Shown: positions 1 to 46,106 of the stretch, piece after piece | Position numbering within the stretch: the first letter of the stretch is position 1 | Layout of the letters: every line of letters begins with the position of its first letter | Source: Opisthocomus hoazin | Taxonomy: Eukaryota; Chordata; Aves; Opisthocomiformes; Opisthocomidae | NCBI RefSeq assembly: GCF_030867145.1 | Contig: NC_134440.1 | Location: forward strand, 9,114,001-9,178,000 | Reading direction: 5' to 3' | DNA length: 64,000 nucleotides | The notes under the pieces: model-generated | What the model was told of the DNA's origin: nothing | Seen by the model: only the letters and a program-made list of their open reading frames with translations | The model's database searches: none | Made by a program: the position numbers and the translations under genes

Positions 1-884
1 GGCAAGGTCTGAAAGAACCATTTCTTGGGTGAAAGGCAATGTTTTGGCACGGTGGGGGAGGCATTTCTGTGAAGGATAGGAAGGTAAAATGAAGGGAAAC
101 CCAAGGAGACTTTGGGAACTGTACATTTATGTGTTTGCACATGGAGTGGAGGAGAAGAAGGTGTCACGAGTGGAGGGGCTGGGGTGAGTGGGAGAAGAGC
201 CCCCCGGTCTGCAGCACGCTTGGCGGGGTGGGCGGCTCGCGCTCACAGCCTCCTCCTCCTCCTCGGGGAAGCGTTTCTCTCAGGGGCTCCGTGCCCGGTG
301 GTGGGCAGAGACACAAAGCCGGTGGGACCCCCTCCTCTGCCCACCCAGAGCTGAGGTGAGCGCCCGGCTGGAGACAGCTCCATGTCCAACGGCTCCGGAG
401 CCGAAGCAGACACCTCCTTCTCCAGCCCCCGGAGGGAAAACCAGAGCCTGGGGGTCGGTGGACCTTCTGCTGCCCCACGATAGCTCTCGTTAGTAAAGAT
501 GCTGTCAAACTTGGGTTGATTTGAGAGGTGCCAATAACAAATTTGGCATTCCTAATTTTTTTTGCTTGACATTCAGAAATGCTAGAATGAAGCAGGTTGG
601 GGTGTTCTTTTGTCTGCACAGGACAGCCACCTTCGCTCTGCAAATATCTGTCCATATTCTGCCCTCCCGTGGAGAAAAGCGTTAGAGCCAGGCCTGTTCC
701 ACCCTCCGAAGGACGAGTTCCTCCCTGCTCCGGTTTGTGCCCCGAGCTGGGCGAGAGTCCGACCAGACTTGGGGTGTTGGGTGGGACAACTGCCCCGGTA
801 TGGCAGGAACAAGTCCTGCAAAGGCCACTTCCATGGCGTGTCTGACAGCACCATCTCAGACTTCTGTAATTGGTTTCAAAATTT
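1..884. other. Gene-poor flank, no gene recognised
   Basis: I see no exon with convincing splice sites and no recognisable protein. Overlapping open frames run through the GC-rich part on both strands, but none resembles a known family. A 33-codon ATG frame at 382-483 is too short to support. In human the equivalent flank of RPL36 holds HSD11B1L; no such exon was recognised here. Confidence 0.5.
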
Positions 885-1402
885 ACAGAATCACAGAATC
901 CCAGAATGTTCGGGGTTGGCAGGGCCCTCTCCGGGTCCCCCAGCCCAACCCCCTGCCCAAGCAGGGTCACCCAGAGCAGCTGCACAGCACCGCGGCCAGG
1001 CGGGGCTGGAATATCTCCAGAGAAGGAGACTCCACAGCCTCCCTGGGCAGCCTGGGCCAGGGCTCCGTCACCCTCAGAGGGAAGAAGTTCTTCCTCGGGT
1101 TCAGCTGGAGCTTCCTCTGCTCCAGTTTGTGCCCGTTGCCCCTTGTCCTGTCGCTTGGCACCACTGAACAGAGTCTGGCCCCGTCCTCCTGACCCCCACC
1201 CTGCAGATATTTAGAGGCATTTCTAAGGTCCCCTCTCAGCCTTCTCTTCTCCAGGCTGAACAAGCCCAGCTCCCTCAGCCTCTCCTCGTAGGTGAGATGC
1301 TCCAGTCCCCTCCTCATCCTCGCAGCCCTGCGCTGGACTCTCTCCAGTAGCTCCTCATCTTTCTTGAAGTGGGGAGCCCAGAACTGGACACAGTACTCCA
1401 GA
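885..1402 (-). mobile_element. CR1 LINE, 5'-truncated copy (young-looking)
   Basis: Read on the minus strand this is the end of CR1 ORF2 (frame including [19 protein letters not shown]) followed by the CR1 3' UTR and a tail of ATTCTG-type octamers at 885-905. The 5' end is cut off at 1402, the usual result of incomplete target-primed reverse transcription. It is closely similar to the copies at 30106-30548 and 61910-62515, which suggests one recently active subfamily. Confidence 0.93.
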
Positions 1403-2339
1403 TTTTCAATTTTTTTTCAATGAAATTTATATTTTAAATTCTAAGAAATCAAATGGAGCTGCCTTTGAAAGCGGAAAACGGTTTGTTGTGACGTGCGGAA
1501 ACAAACTCCACAACTCATGGAGCAGTTACAAAGCCGCTGTGTTTATAACAGCGCCGGGTGCGAGGGGATCGCTCCTCCTGACTCGCACACCGAGTCACAC
1601 AGCATCCACCTATTTACTACAAAGTGTATCTAAGTAGGAGGGGTGATTGCAATTAGTTCTGGGAATGGGAATGATTATTATAATTATTTCTAGGGGTTCG
1701 TTATCATACTCCGGCCCTCTTTAGTGCCTGCATTCGTAAATGCCACCTGTCTGGTGGTCGCCTGTGGGGGTCTGCTGGATGAAGGCTCGCAGTCCTCCTC
1801 GCTGCGTGCTCTTCACCTTTGGCTCAGAATTCCCGAGCTGTCTGTGCTGGCGGAGCCCCAAACCACAGAGCCAGCTCCAGCTGGAGGGATGCTGCCTATC
1901 GACAGCAAATGTCTGGTCACCGGGCCTTGTGCGTCCCCGCTCCCCTCCGGCCATCTCGCAGCGGTCTCTCTGATTCCCGCCTGAGCTCGCGGCCGCCCTC
2001 GCCAGCAAACCCCGCGGCAGCGGGCACCCCTCGCCCCGCCACGGCTGCAGAGCGATGGCACAAAATAAAGCCAAAGCCGTCGCAAAACCGGACCAAACGC
2101 CCATTTCCCGCATCAGCTGGGTCGAACCGGAGGGTCACCTCGGTCCCCCTCGGCGCTGAGGGTCGGTCCAGGCGGGAGCACCCCGTCTCCTCACCTCGGC
2201 CCTGCTTCCCCCAACCCGGCCCACACCCGGCCCGGGGCCGGGATCCCGTGGGCTCGCGGCCTCCGGTGGCGGCGAGGGCAGCGCCCGCCGCCAGGGGCCG
2301 CCCTCCCCTCCCGCCTCTATGGCCACGGCGCGAGATAGC
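1403..2339. other. Intergenic DNA grading into a CpG island
   Basis: The first 550 bases are AT-rich and unremarkable. From about 1975 the sequence becomes strongly GC- and CpG-rich and continues as such past 3400, so it forms the upstream part of the CpG island around the start of RPL36. No coding exon recognised. Confidence 0.6.
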
Positions 2340-2410
2340 GCGGCCTCAGCCCCGCGGGGCGGGCCGGAAGCGGCGCGTCCGACGCTCCGCGCGCGCTCCC
2401 TCTTTCCGGT
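2340..2410 (+). promoter_or_regulatory. RPL36: RPL36 core promoter with probable 5' TOP start
   Basis: Within the CpG island a GC box (GGGGCGGG, near 2356) and an ETS-type motif (CCGGAAG, 2364-2370) lie just upstream of a pyrimidine run, CTCCCTCTTTCC (about 2396-2407). Ribosomal protein mRNAs normally begin with a C followed by a short pyrimidine tract (5' TOP), which places their translation under mTOR/LARP1 control. Starting near 2398 the leader would be about 90 nt long to the ATG at 2492. No TATA box is seen. The exact start site is inferred. Confidence 0.6.
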
Positions 2411-2491
2411 GCTGGGCTATCGGCCGGGGCAGTCCGGGGCCCGGGATCCGCGTCCATCCGGTGCGGGGCTGAGCGCGCGCTGCCCGCAGCC

Positions 2492-4350
<1,859 letters not shown>

Positions 4351-4367
4351 GTTGTGCTCTGTCACTC

Positions 4368-4373
4368 AATAAA
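4368..4373 (+). terminator. RPL36: RPL36 poly(A) signal
   Basis: AATAAA 17 bases after the stop codon gives a 3' UTR of only about 40 nt, as is normal for ribosomal protein genes. Confidence 0.93.
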
Positions 4374-4390
4374 GTCCTTTCTCCCAAAGC

Positions 4391-5425
4391 CCGTGTAGTG
4401 ACTGTTGGTGGGCCGGCTGCTCCAGGGCTGCGCCGACAAGGCCCTCGCCTGCAGGAATCCCAGACCTGCAGCGCTGTTCTGCCTGCAGCTGCTGGTACGG
4501 GCCTGTGATGCCCATTGAAGGGGGGGGTGCTCCTCCTCCAGACCGTGGGGGCTGGCCTGTCTCAGGACGTGGAAAACTGCAGTACCTAAGCCTGTGAAGG
4601 CTGCGCTACCTTCCCCCTCCCAGGCTGTCTCCAGACCTGGATGGTGGTAGCAGAGCAGTCAGTGGACAAAAATTGCTGTTGAAAACGGTAACGACTTTGC
4701 ACTCCAGCCTTGGGCAGCTGTTTCCCCTTGCCCCCTCCCTTCCCGCCCTGCCTTCTGCAGCGTGGTGCCCAATCACAAGAGCATCGCAGGCAGGCAGAGC
4801 TCCCTGGATTTCAGCGGGATGGTTCCGTATCCTCCACTAAGGGCTACCTTGCTGAGACAGGGCAAGTGCTGTTCTTCCAGCACAAAGAAATACAGTTCAG
4901 CTGGACTTCATGGAACTGCAGTTCCCCCTATTTCAGTTTTTCTAGCATTCGCCGTAAGAGAAAGTGCTCAAGGTCTCTGGCCTGGGCTTGTTACTGTCTG
5001 ATAGGCATGCTGAGATGTTCAGTTCCTCTTCCCACTCCGTGACCAGAACAGAGCTGCAGTGGCGAACAGGCTGGGGTGCAGTGCAGACGCTGCTGACGCT
5101 GAGCACATCGCGCTTTCGCCCAGGTTTGCTCTCTCTTTCAGCCCGGAGCTGCTTCGGGTGGTTCCGACCTGGGATCTAATCTGGAGGCGCTGACTCTGCT
5201 GAGCTGCTGGAGAGGGGTTTCAGTTTCCCTCCCTAGCACAGGCTTACACACCAAGGCAGGGAGAGGCTTCCGAGAGCTGCTCAAGTACCGGTGCCCCCAC
5301 GCTGCCTGCAGAGTGCATGTTTCCAGAAGCAGGTACTTCAAATTACAGTGAAATTACTGAAAAATCTTTAATTCTAAGAGGCTGGGCTAGCTCCACTGCT
5401 GGGGGCTGGTAACATGCACATTCCT
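4391..5425. other. Spacer between convergent RPL36 and LONP1
   Basis: About 1 kb separating the two 3' ends. No exon, RNA gene or mobile element was recognised. Confidence 0.6.
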
Positions 5426-5443
5426 TAGGTAAAATTTCACAGT

Positions 5444-5506
5444 TTTATTGGAAATACTTAATGTGGATCATAAGTCAATATTAAAGGGTGAAAAACACAC
5501 TTTATT
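5444..5506 (-). terminator. LONP1: LONP1 poly(A) signals, two AATAAA hexamers
   Basis: On the minus strand AATAAA occurs at 5501-5506, 146 bases beyond the stop codon, and again at 5444-5449, 203 bases beyond it. Either or both could end the LONP1 mRNA, giving 3' UTRs of roughly 165-230 nt. Confidence 0.8.
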
Positions 5507-5651
5507 CTACCGAAGCCGTAATTCATTCCAGCAGCTGCGCAGCAGCGATAGCTCCATGTCCCCTGCGGGAGGGCCCCCAGGTCACCGCATTTCTGGGCGG
5601 GGGCCGAGCGCTCCGGGACAGACCCCCTTCCAGGCACCGGGCTGCAGAACG

Positions 5652-29335
<23,684 letters not shown>

Positions 29336-29420
29336 ACTGCCGGCGCGCGCCCCTCCGCCACTTCCGCCCCCCGCCCCGCCCCGCCGCGCCGCGCATGCGC
29401 CGGGAGTGCCAGGACCCGCC
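29336..29420 (-). promoter_or_regulatory. LONP1: LONP1 promoter: NRF-1, ETS and GC-box motifs in a CpG island
   Basis: The island spans about 28780-29640. Immediately upstream of the ATG (29335) on the minus strand are a palindromic NRF-1-type site GCGCATGCGC (29391-29400), clustered GC boxes (about 29366-29384) and an ETS/GABP-type CGGAAGT (29360-29366). There is no TATA box. Transcription probably starts within this stretch, giving a leader of a few tens of bases. NRF-1 and NRF-2/GABP are known drivers of nuclear genes for mitochondrial proteins, which fits the product. Confidence 0.7.
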
Positions 29421-29689
29421 CTGCCGGGGGGCGCGTGGCGGCGCGCACGTCTGAACCCTGCCGGCTGTCGCGGGTTCGCGGCCCGGCCCCGCCAAACGGG
29501 GGGGTGGGTTGGGGGGTGTCAAACCGTCCGGGGTGAAATGAGCGGGGAAGCGGGCAGGGAAAGGGGCGTGCGGCCAAAAAGCCGACAATGAAATAAACTC
29601 CCGCTGGAGAAAGGGCTCAGAGGGCGGCGGGAATGTGTCTGTGGCCACAGCCCCACCCTGGCCCTCAGCAGGCCTCGGCCTCGGTGGTC

Positions 29690-30085
29690 ACCTAGGGATG
29701 GCTGCCCAGGACCGTCTCCAGACAGCCTTTGGATATCTCCAAGGACAGAGACCCCACAGCCTCTCTGGGCACCCCGTGCCAGTGTTCGGTCGCTGTCTCA
29801 GTAAAAAAGTGTTTCCTTGTGTTCAGAGAAGCCTCCTGTGTTGCGGTGTGTGCCCGTCGCCTCTTGTCCTGTCACTGGGCACTACTGAGAAGAGCCCGGC
29901 TCTGTCTTCTTCACACCCCCCTTCAGGGGTTTATATACGTTGGTAAGTTCCCCCTGAGCCTTCCCTTCCCCAGGCTGAACAGTCCCAGCTCTCTCAGCCA
30001 TTCCTCATGGGAGATACTCCAGTCCCTTCATCATCTTCCAGTCCCTTCATCATCTTCATAGCCCTTTCTTGGGCTCTCCCCAGCA
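29690..30085 (-). mobile_element. CR1 fragment, minus orientation
   Basis: Read on the minus strand it carries the end of ORF2 and the 3' UTR of a CR1 subfamily different from its neighbour. Its own 3' tail is missing (the copy stops near 29690). A 19-bp direct repeat (CCAGTCCCTTCATCATCTT, 30019-30037 and 30038-30056) lies inside. Confidence 0.85.
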
Positions 30086-30105
30086 TGCCCATGTCTCTCC
30101 TAGGA

Positions 30106-30548
30106 CTACAAGGATGGTGAGAGGACTGGAGCATCTCTCCTGCGAGGAGAGGCTGAGGGAGCTGGGCTTGTTCAGCCTGGAGAAGAGAAGGCTGAGAGGG
30201 GACCTAATAAATGCTTATAAATATCTGCAGGGTGGGTGTCAGGAGGATGGGGCCAGACTCTGTTCAGTGGTGCCCAGCGACAGGACAAGGGGCAACGGGC
30301 ACAAACTGGAGCAGAGGAAGCTCCAGCTGAACCCGAGGAAGAACTTCTTCCCTCTGAGGGTGACGGAGCCCTTGCCCAGGCTGCCCAGAGGGGCTGTGGA
30401 GTCTCCTTCTCTGGAGATATTCCAGCCCCACCTGGCCGCGGTGCTGTGCAGCTGCTCTGGGTGACCCTGCTTGGGCAGGGGGTTGGGCTGGGGGACCCAC
30501 AGAGGGCCCTGCCAACCCCCACCATGCTGGGATTCTGTGATTCTGTAA
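30106..30548 (+). mobile_element. CR1 fragment, plus orientation (young-looking)
   Basis: ORF2 C-terminus ([20 protein letters not shown]), 3' UTR and tail GGGATTCTGTGATTCTGTAA. The 5' edge meets the preceding minus-strand CR1 almost directly, so the two stand 5' end to 5' end. Confidence 0.92.
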
Positions 30549-30645
30549 ATCAGATATATACACATACATATAATACATATATGTAGGTATGTGTACATGT
30601 TTTTTATGTATATACATACATAAAATAATACACATATGTGATAAA
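30549..30645. repeat. AT-rich microsatellite after the CR1 tail
   Basis: An imperfect run of ATAC/ATAT/GTAT words directly follows the CR1 3' tail, so it probably grew from that tail. Confidence 0.8.
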
Positions 30646-32484
30646 GTAATGTAAACTCAGTATTGTTTAAGCCTCAGAGACCTTTTCCACATAACTTTAT
30701 TCTGGGGTGGATTTCCCAGATGGAATTACGCGCCTGTGTGCTGTGTGCTGCACGTGAAGGGAGCCTCATGCAGCTTTGCCAGTTTATGGACATATGCAAA
30801 AGATGGCCTCAAAGAAAAAGCTTTAGGGAAAGGTCTTCTAAAAATCTGAGTTTTGTATTTGACCCATGTCATAGGCACACGGTGACAAGGAAGTGTAATA
30901 CATAACGCTAAAAGTAACATCCCAAACTTTGTGAGGTCGTGGTTCTGGGGAAAAAGAATAGATAAAGGCATCATGGCAAAGCATTGTGGAAAAAAATTCC
31001 CTTTATTTTTCAAATATGCAAACTATCTTTATTAATACTGAAACTCACAGCATGAAGAAAAAGCCCTTGGGAATTAACATAGTCAGACTGCCAGAACGCT
31101 ACGAACACGCTGCACAGCACTGAGTTCCAGTTGTCTCTTTCTTCCTCGGTCAGAGCATAAGAAGGACATTTGATTTCAGGGCAGTTTTCATGGACAGATC
31201 TGACTCCTGAAACAATGTGCACGTATCACATACATGATGTGACACGTGGCCTGTCAGCTGAAAATCCATATTCTTCATGGATTTTCTCTTTTATTTTGAA
31301 GAGATGTGTCCTAGTCCCAGAGCTCCTCAGGTACGTATGTGTGCATCGAGATAGCTCTCTGTTTCATCCCAAATGTTGCCCATCTAATCATTAGGAATAA
31401 ATCTGTTTGCAAACAGGAGAAAGTCGGAAAGCTCCTGCATGTAGAAGCAGCAGGACTGCAGTAAAGACTGCATAAACTCTCAAATATCTGATAATTTAAA
31501 AAGACACTTGATAAAGTGATTTAATACTTTCAGTTATCCACTTTTGAAGGCTGAGTTGGCACAAGGTCAGTGCCGGGTTTGGAAGGAGTACAAACACTTT
31601 CGTATGCCTGGCTGAGCCCCTAAAGGCTGCCTGCCTGCCAAGTCAGACGCAGCGGGGACGTGGGTCCTTGGGAGGTGCACAGGGAAGTCGAAGACGAAGC
31701 AGAGAATTTTCTCCATACATTGAGAAGTTCTTGTTGCGTCACCAGCAGCTACCACTCAAGGTCAGCGTGCATTGAGCTTCTTCCTGGTCAACCTTGCTTT
31801 GGAAGACTCATGACTGGAATGAAGTAAAATAGCCTCTGTTGTTTGAAGGATGGATTAGTTGGGTAAAGCAAGGTGGTCATCGAAAGGAAGTATGCAGCTT
31901 TACAGAGTGAGAGTTTAGTATTGCCTTTCCTTCTTGGATTAGCAGCAAAAAACCCAACTCTGTGTGTAAGTATGTTTGTACACACGCACCCCTTTTGTGT
32001 ACGTAGAGAGAGAGGTGTATACACATATATATGCAAATTCCTGGAAATACTTTACTGTTCGGGTACTGTAAACAGATAGATAATCCCAATCATAAACTGG
32101 TTAACAACATGGGTAAACACCAGAGCTAAAAACTGTCAGCTGAATTCTGAAACTCCCCATGGGACACTGGGTTGCAGTCTTTGAAAATGAGGCCTCTACT
32201 TGTTTGTGCTCCATTAATCTTGTGTCAGAAGCAGGAAATCACAAATGGCAAGGCTGGGAGTACGCTACTTCGTGGGAACATCTGAGATGATGCTGATGCG
32301 ATGTGGTACAGAGAGCCCCTTTTGTGATACATTTACATATCCACTAACAGCAACTGCAAACAGCTTAGACTCCTGCTGAATTTTATTAAGGTATCATTCG
32401 GATCCTTCCAGACAGCTTTTAAAAATGATCGGGCTGGAAGGACCCTTTGCAATATCTCTAAACCAGAAAGCACGTGCATATATT
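30646..32484. other. Intergenic DNA, no gene recognised
   Basis: AT-richer than the gene flanks. Contains a short purine/TA-rich simple stretch near 32000-32035. No exon or RNA gene seen. Confidence 0.5.
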
Positions 32485-32620
32485 ACAAAGCCAGAAGGGA
32501 CCCTTGTGATCATCCAGTTCGACTCGCTGTATAACCCAAGCCCTACGTCTTCCCAGAATTCATTCCCAGTTGAGCTAGAGTCCAATCCAGCGATCTTTTC
32601 TTCCAGTTCAACTGTCAGTT
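32485..32620 (-). mobile_element. Ancient CR1/L3-like 3' end
   Basis: CCAGAAGGGACCCTTGTGAT, then CATCCAGTTCGACTCGCTGT, fit the 3' signature of old sauropsid CR1 elements (ATCATCTAGTCTGACCTCCTGT-like). It is strongly diverged and its edges are uncertain. Confidence 0.55.
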
Positions 32621-32699
32621 TGCCCTTTGTATACAGGAAGTCTCTTCAGGATTAGGATTCAATGCTTTCTTGAAAAGTTGGACAAATAGTCTGGAACAG

Positions 32700-33490
32700 A
32701 AAAAGAAAAGAAAAGCAAGATGCAGTTCAATATGGACAAATATAAAATAACGTACTTAGGTAACAATAAACAACTGCATGAACACAGGCTGGGAAATTAC
32801 TAGCTAGGCAGCAGTTCTGCTGAAAATGATGTAGGAATGATCACGTATTACCACTGGAGTGGAGTCAGTGCTATCATGCTGTTGTGAAAAAACAAAGCAC
32901 CTTACTGGATTTTGTAAGCAGGTCTGTTCTTCATGCAGGTTTAGACTCATCTCAGCCGAGCTGTGTCAATGATAAGCTAGTGCTGCCTTAGCCCACTAGA
33001 GATACAAGCTAATGCAGCGTATCTTAAAACCCTTTGATTAAGATCCAGTCTTTAGATACAGCCATCTCATCAAAGTAAGAGTCTAACCTCACTAAGATTT
33101 AAGATAAGATGAACAGACTTGAATTTTCTGTACGTATGCATCACGGACAGTTATCCAGATCAGCTGATGCATAGCATGCTGTTAAACTACAGCAGCTTGA
33201 CTCTAAGATCGAAATCTTAATGTACATGAAATATTCTTTTCTCAGCGCTCAGCACTAATCAATCTTTGGTTGGAATGTTGTGCCAAATTTTAGTCACTCC
33301 ACTTTAAGAAAGATGTGGGACAGCAAGGAAAAAGTCCAGAGGAGAGGAAGGTGAATGATTATTACCTGTGAGAGTATACTGGGTCTGTTTAGTCTAGAAA
33401 GGAGAAGAGGAGACATTATAATAGTATTCATACAAGATGAAAAAATGCTGCAGAGGAGGATAACAATTTATTATCCTGCTCACTTGCCCC
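32700..33490 (+). mobile_element. Old, decayed CR1 ORF2 remnant
   Basis: Plus-strand pieces read as the C-terminal half of CR1 ORF2: QFNMDKYKITYLGNNKQLHE near 32725, then LECCAKF- and KKSRGEEG-like pieces near 33270-33350, with many stops. Much older than the 30.1-kb copy. Confidence 0.6.
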
Positions 33491-35428
33491 CTGCTACAGG
33501 AGATCACTTGGCAGAATAAGCGACCTGCCTCCCACAGTCAGGAAACAGCCTGCTGCCTGAGGGTCTGGGGCCAGCTATACCAACTGGAGCTACAATACAC
33601 TCCTGTTCACCCTCCTCTGTCGTCCAATTTTGTGTGAAAGAGACGCATTTGGCCATTTATCTCCGATTCCCAACAACAATCCAGCCCATAAAAATAGAAT
33701 ACTCTGCCTACAGGATGTGGAATGTGGCAGCACCAATATCTAATCCTGCAGTTCCTGAAGGACCAAAGAAAGCCTCAGGATCTGGCACTGGACATCTCAA
33801 GAAACGTGTTTCAGGAAGCTGTGTTAGTGCTGGGGAGCTAAGCATGGGCACTTGTGCAGTTGTGGTTGGCAAAGCCTCTCAGGTCTTCCTTCCCGAGGTC
33901 TGCTTAGGAGCGCCACTGAGAGTATGAAGAGGGGCTTCTGGATGAAAGAGATCAGTGTGGAAAGCCAGGGTAGAGGGGTTTAAGTGAAATACTGGGTCTG
34001 GAATAATGAACAGACCTCAAGTAAAAGCTGCCCAGTTTAGGTAGTTCAGCTGTGCAAGAGGAGGCTGCTTGCTGCTGCTCTGGGCTTAGCCACCTCTCAG
34101 GCAGGACAGCTACACTGTAGAAGTCCCAAAACTGTGGGTCCTTTCCATCTTCCTGGTTGTGTCTAGACATCCATTTTCTGGATTTTCATGGACCTGGATA
34201 TTATGGAGCGAGCCCTGCTGGTCCTGTTCGCTGAAGTGAGAGATACAGGCTGTGTTCCTGGCTGTGCCAGGGAAGGGGGATAGAGCATGGATGAAGCAGG
34301 TCCCTGCTTCTTGCTTGAGCCTCTGAGATATTCTGGATGTTGTGTGGGCTTACGTCCAAGCGTGTTCAACAGAAGCTGAGCTCCACTTGGTAGGAACTGA
34401 GAAATTTATCCTGAATTTATAAGTTTGGGGTCTGGCAAACTTGTACAAGTGCTGGAAGTGCTTGGGTACTGCCTATAAAAGATCAGGAGCTGTAGAAAGA
34501 CAGAGATATTTTGAAGCACATTCTAGAACAATGTGAGCAAAGGGAAGTCACTTCTGAAAACAGCCAAAGATGAGCAAAGGAACAGTTTCCTTAGGAGTCT
34601 TATGACGAGGAGTGAAACTGTTTTCTGAGCGCATCTGGGGTGGCAGGGAGTCATTCCTGGAATGGAGGTACCACCCACCCGCTCAGGTGGGCAAACTGGT
34701 CTTAAACCTTGTATTTCCCCTTCTGGTTTCACCAAGAGGAGAACAGCTTGCTAAAGAGAAATGAAGTGAACTGGTGTTTGGCAGAGCTTGGTAGAGGGGA
34801 GAGCTGTTTCAGAGGCTGGATAATAGATACAATAAATTCTTTAATTGTTCGCTGCTTTCACAATCCTTTAGCAGCTTCCACTAATGAAAAGCCTGCTGAC
34901 CCCCATCTGTGCTACCAGCCAGCACAGTAAGCCCTGTCCCTGCTCTATGGTCCCACATTCCTTCAGGAGCTGGGTGACTCTAGTATCTACAGCCAGAAGG
35001 GTTGCCAGAGGAGTGAGAAGCATCATCCACGTATCTGTGCAAACACCAGGACTGTGAGCAAGGAGGACACTGCCTTTATCATAAACTCTCTTGCCAGTGA
35101 AGGGCTGAACAAGAGTGCTGGGGCTCTCCAGCGATCTCCAAATGGCCAAAGCTAACGGCTTTACGTGCTTGCGGGAAGCTGCAGACCAAAGGAAGGCTTT
35201 GCAGTTGGATCCTGTGGGGTGGAGTCATCGTGGCAACCTTCTGGTGCCAGTCCATAGGTGGTAATGTCCCCGACCCACCTCGCCACTTAGCTGTGCTCAT
35301 ACTTCAGCTCAGAAACGAAGGAGCTCCTAGTCCAGCTCATTCACTGAGTCTTCTTCACTCAGGTCTAACTCTTGGGCCCCATAAGAACGACTAAATCAGG
35401 CTTTTGTGGAATAAAACTTTCTTTGCAG
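33491..35428. other. Intergenic DNA downstream of SLC1A6
   Basis: Several open frames of 60-100 codons, but none with recognisable protein similarity or splice context. Confidence 0.5.
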
Positions 35429-35434
35429 TTTAAT
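35429..35434 (-). terminator. SLC1A6: Possible SLC1A6 poly(A) signal
   Basis: ATTAAA on the minus strand, 185 bases past the stop codon. No AATAAA lies closer, so this is a candidate only; a longer 3' UTR is possible. Confidence 0.4.
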
Positions 35435-35618
35435 TTTCTTCTTTTTAATGCCAGCCAGAAAGAGATGGGGGAGAAATGGGATCAGGGAAGGCTGCATATG
35501 GCAGAGGGGGGAGAAAAGTGTGCATCTTGGAGAATGGATCTTTCTCTGTCCTCCGCTATGGACTTCTGTTTCAAGTCTTGGCTTTTTAGAGCATTAATCT
35601 GCACTCTGCTGCCCGATT

Positions 35619-45723
<10,105 letters not shown>

Positions 45724-45767
45724 GGTCAGCACCTCTGCTCGGTCCCCAAGGCACAGCTCTGCCTACA
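45724..45767 (-). other. SLC1A6: SLC1A6 5' UTR piece behind a 3' splice site
   Basis: Reading the minus strand toward the ATG, a pyrimidine-rich tract (45770-45795) ends in TTGCCCAG at 45768, a good acceptor. That would leave 44 nt of leader in this exon and put the transcription start in an untranslated exon upstream of about 45800. The area has no CpG island or obvious core promoter, which fits. Confidence 0.5.
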
Positions 45768-45841
45768 CTGGGCAAGGAGGACACAGGAGGGGAAGCGTAA
45801 GCTGCAGCACCTGACACCTTGCCTTCATTTTTAGGTCATTT

Positions 45842-46106
45842 CACAGAATCAGAGAATGGCAGGGGTTGGAAGGGACCTCTGGGGATCATAGAATCATAGA
45901 CTCATAGAATGCTTTGGGTTGGAAGGGACCTTTAGAGGTCATCTAGCCCAACCCCCCTGCAGTGAACAGGGATATCAAGATCCCCCAGTCCAACCCCCCA
46001 CTGAAGCAGGCTCACCCAGAGCAGGCTGCACGGCACCGCGTCCAGGCGGGATTTGAATATCTCCAGAGAAGGAGATTCCACAGTCCCTCTGGGCAGCCTG
46101 AGCAGG
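45842..46106 (-). mobile_element. CR1 fragment split by another CR1
   Basis: The outer element runs from its tail (45842-45888, ...GACCTCTGGGGATCA) and resumes at about 45979 with GATCCCCCAGTCCAACCCCC, continuing to GGGCAGCCTGAGCAG near 46106. It is oriented like the gene and starts about 120 bp upstream of the SLC1A6 ATG. Confidence 0.88.
45889..45977 (-). mobile_element. Inner CR1 3' end nested in the previous copy
   Basis: A second CR1 3' terminus with its own octamer tail (TAGAATCATAGACTCATAGA) and a different subfamily signature (GGGTTGGAAGGGACCTTTAG). Same orientation as the host copy. Confidence 0.88.

Noticed and set aside
382-483. 33-codon ATG frame (MSNGSGAEADTSFSSPRREN...)
   Set aside because: Short, no homologue recognised, no promoter or poly(A) signal; chance in GC-rich DNA.
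164-985. 273-codon minus-strand open frame
   Set aside because: The part above 885 is CR1 3' UTR and the remainder is GC-rich DNA with many overlapping frames on both strands; there is no known domain or splice context.
2409-2489. An 81-bp intron in the RPL36 leader ending CCCGCAG just before the ATG
   Set aside because: It would leave a first exon of about 10 nt. A continuous leader is simpler, though a 5' UTR intron cannot be fully excluded without transcripts.
30069-30464. 131-codon plus-strand frame
   Set aside because: CR1 ORF2 C-terminus running into CR1 3' UTR.
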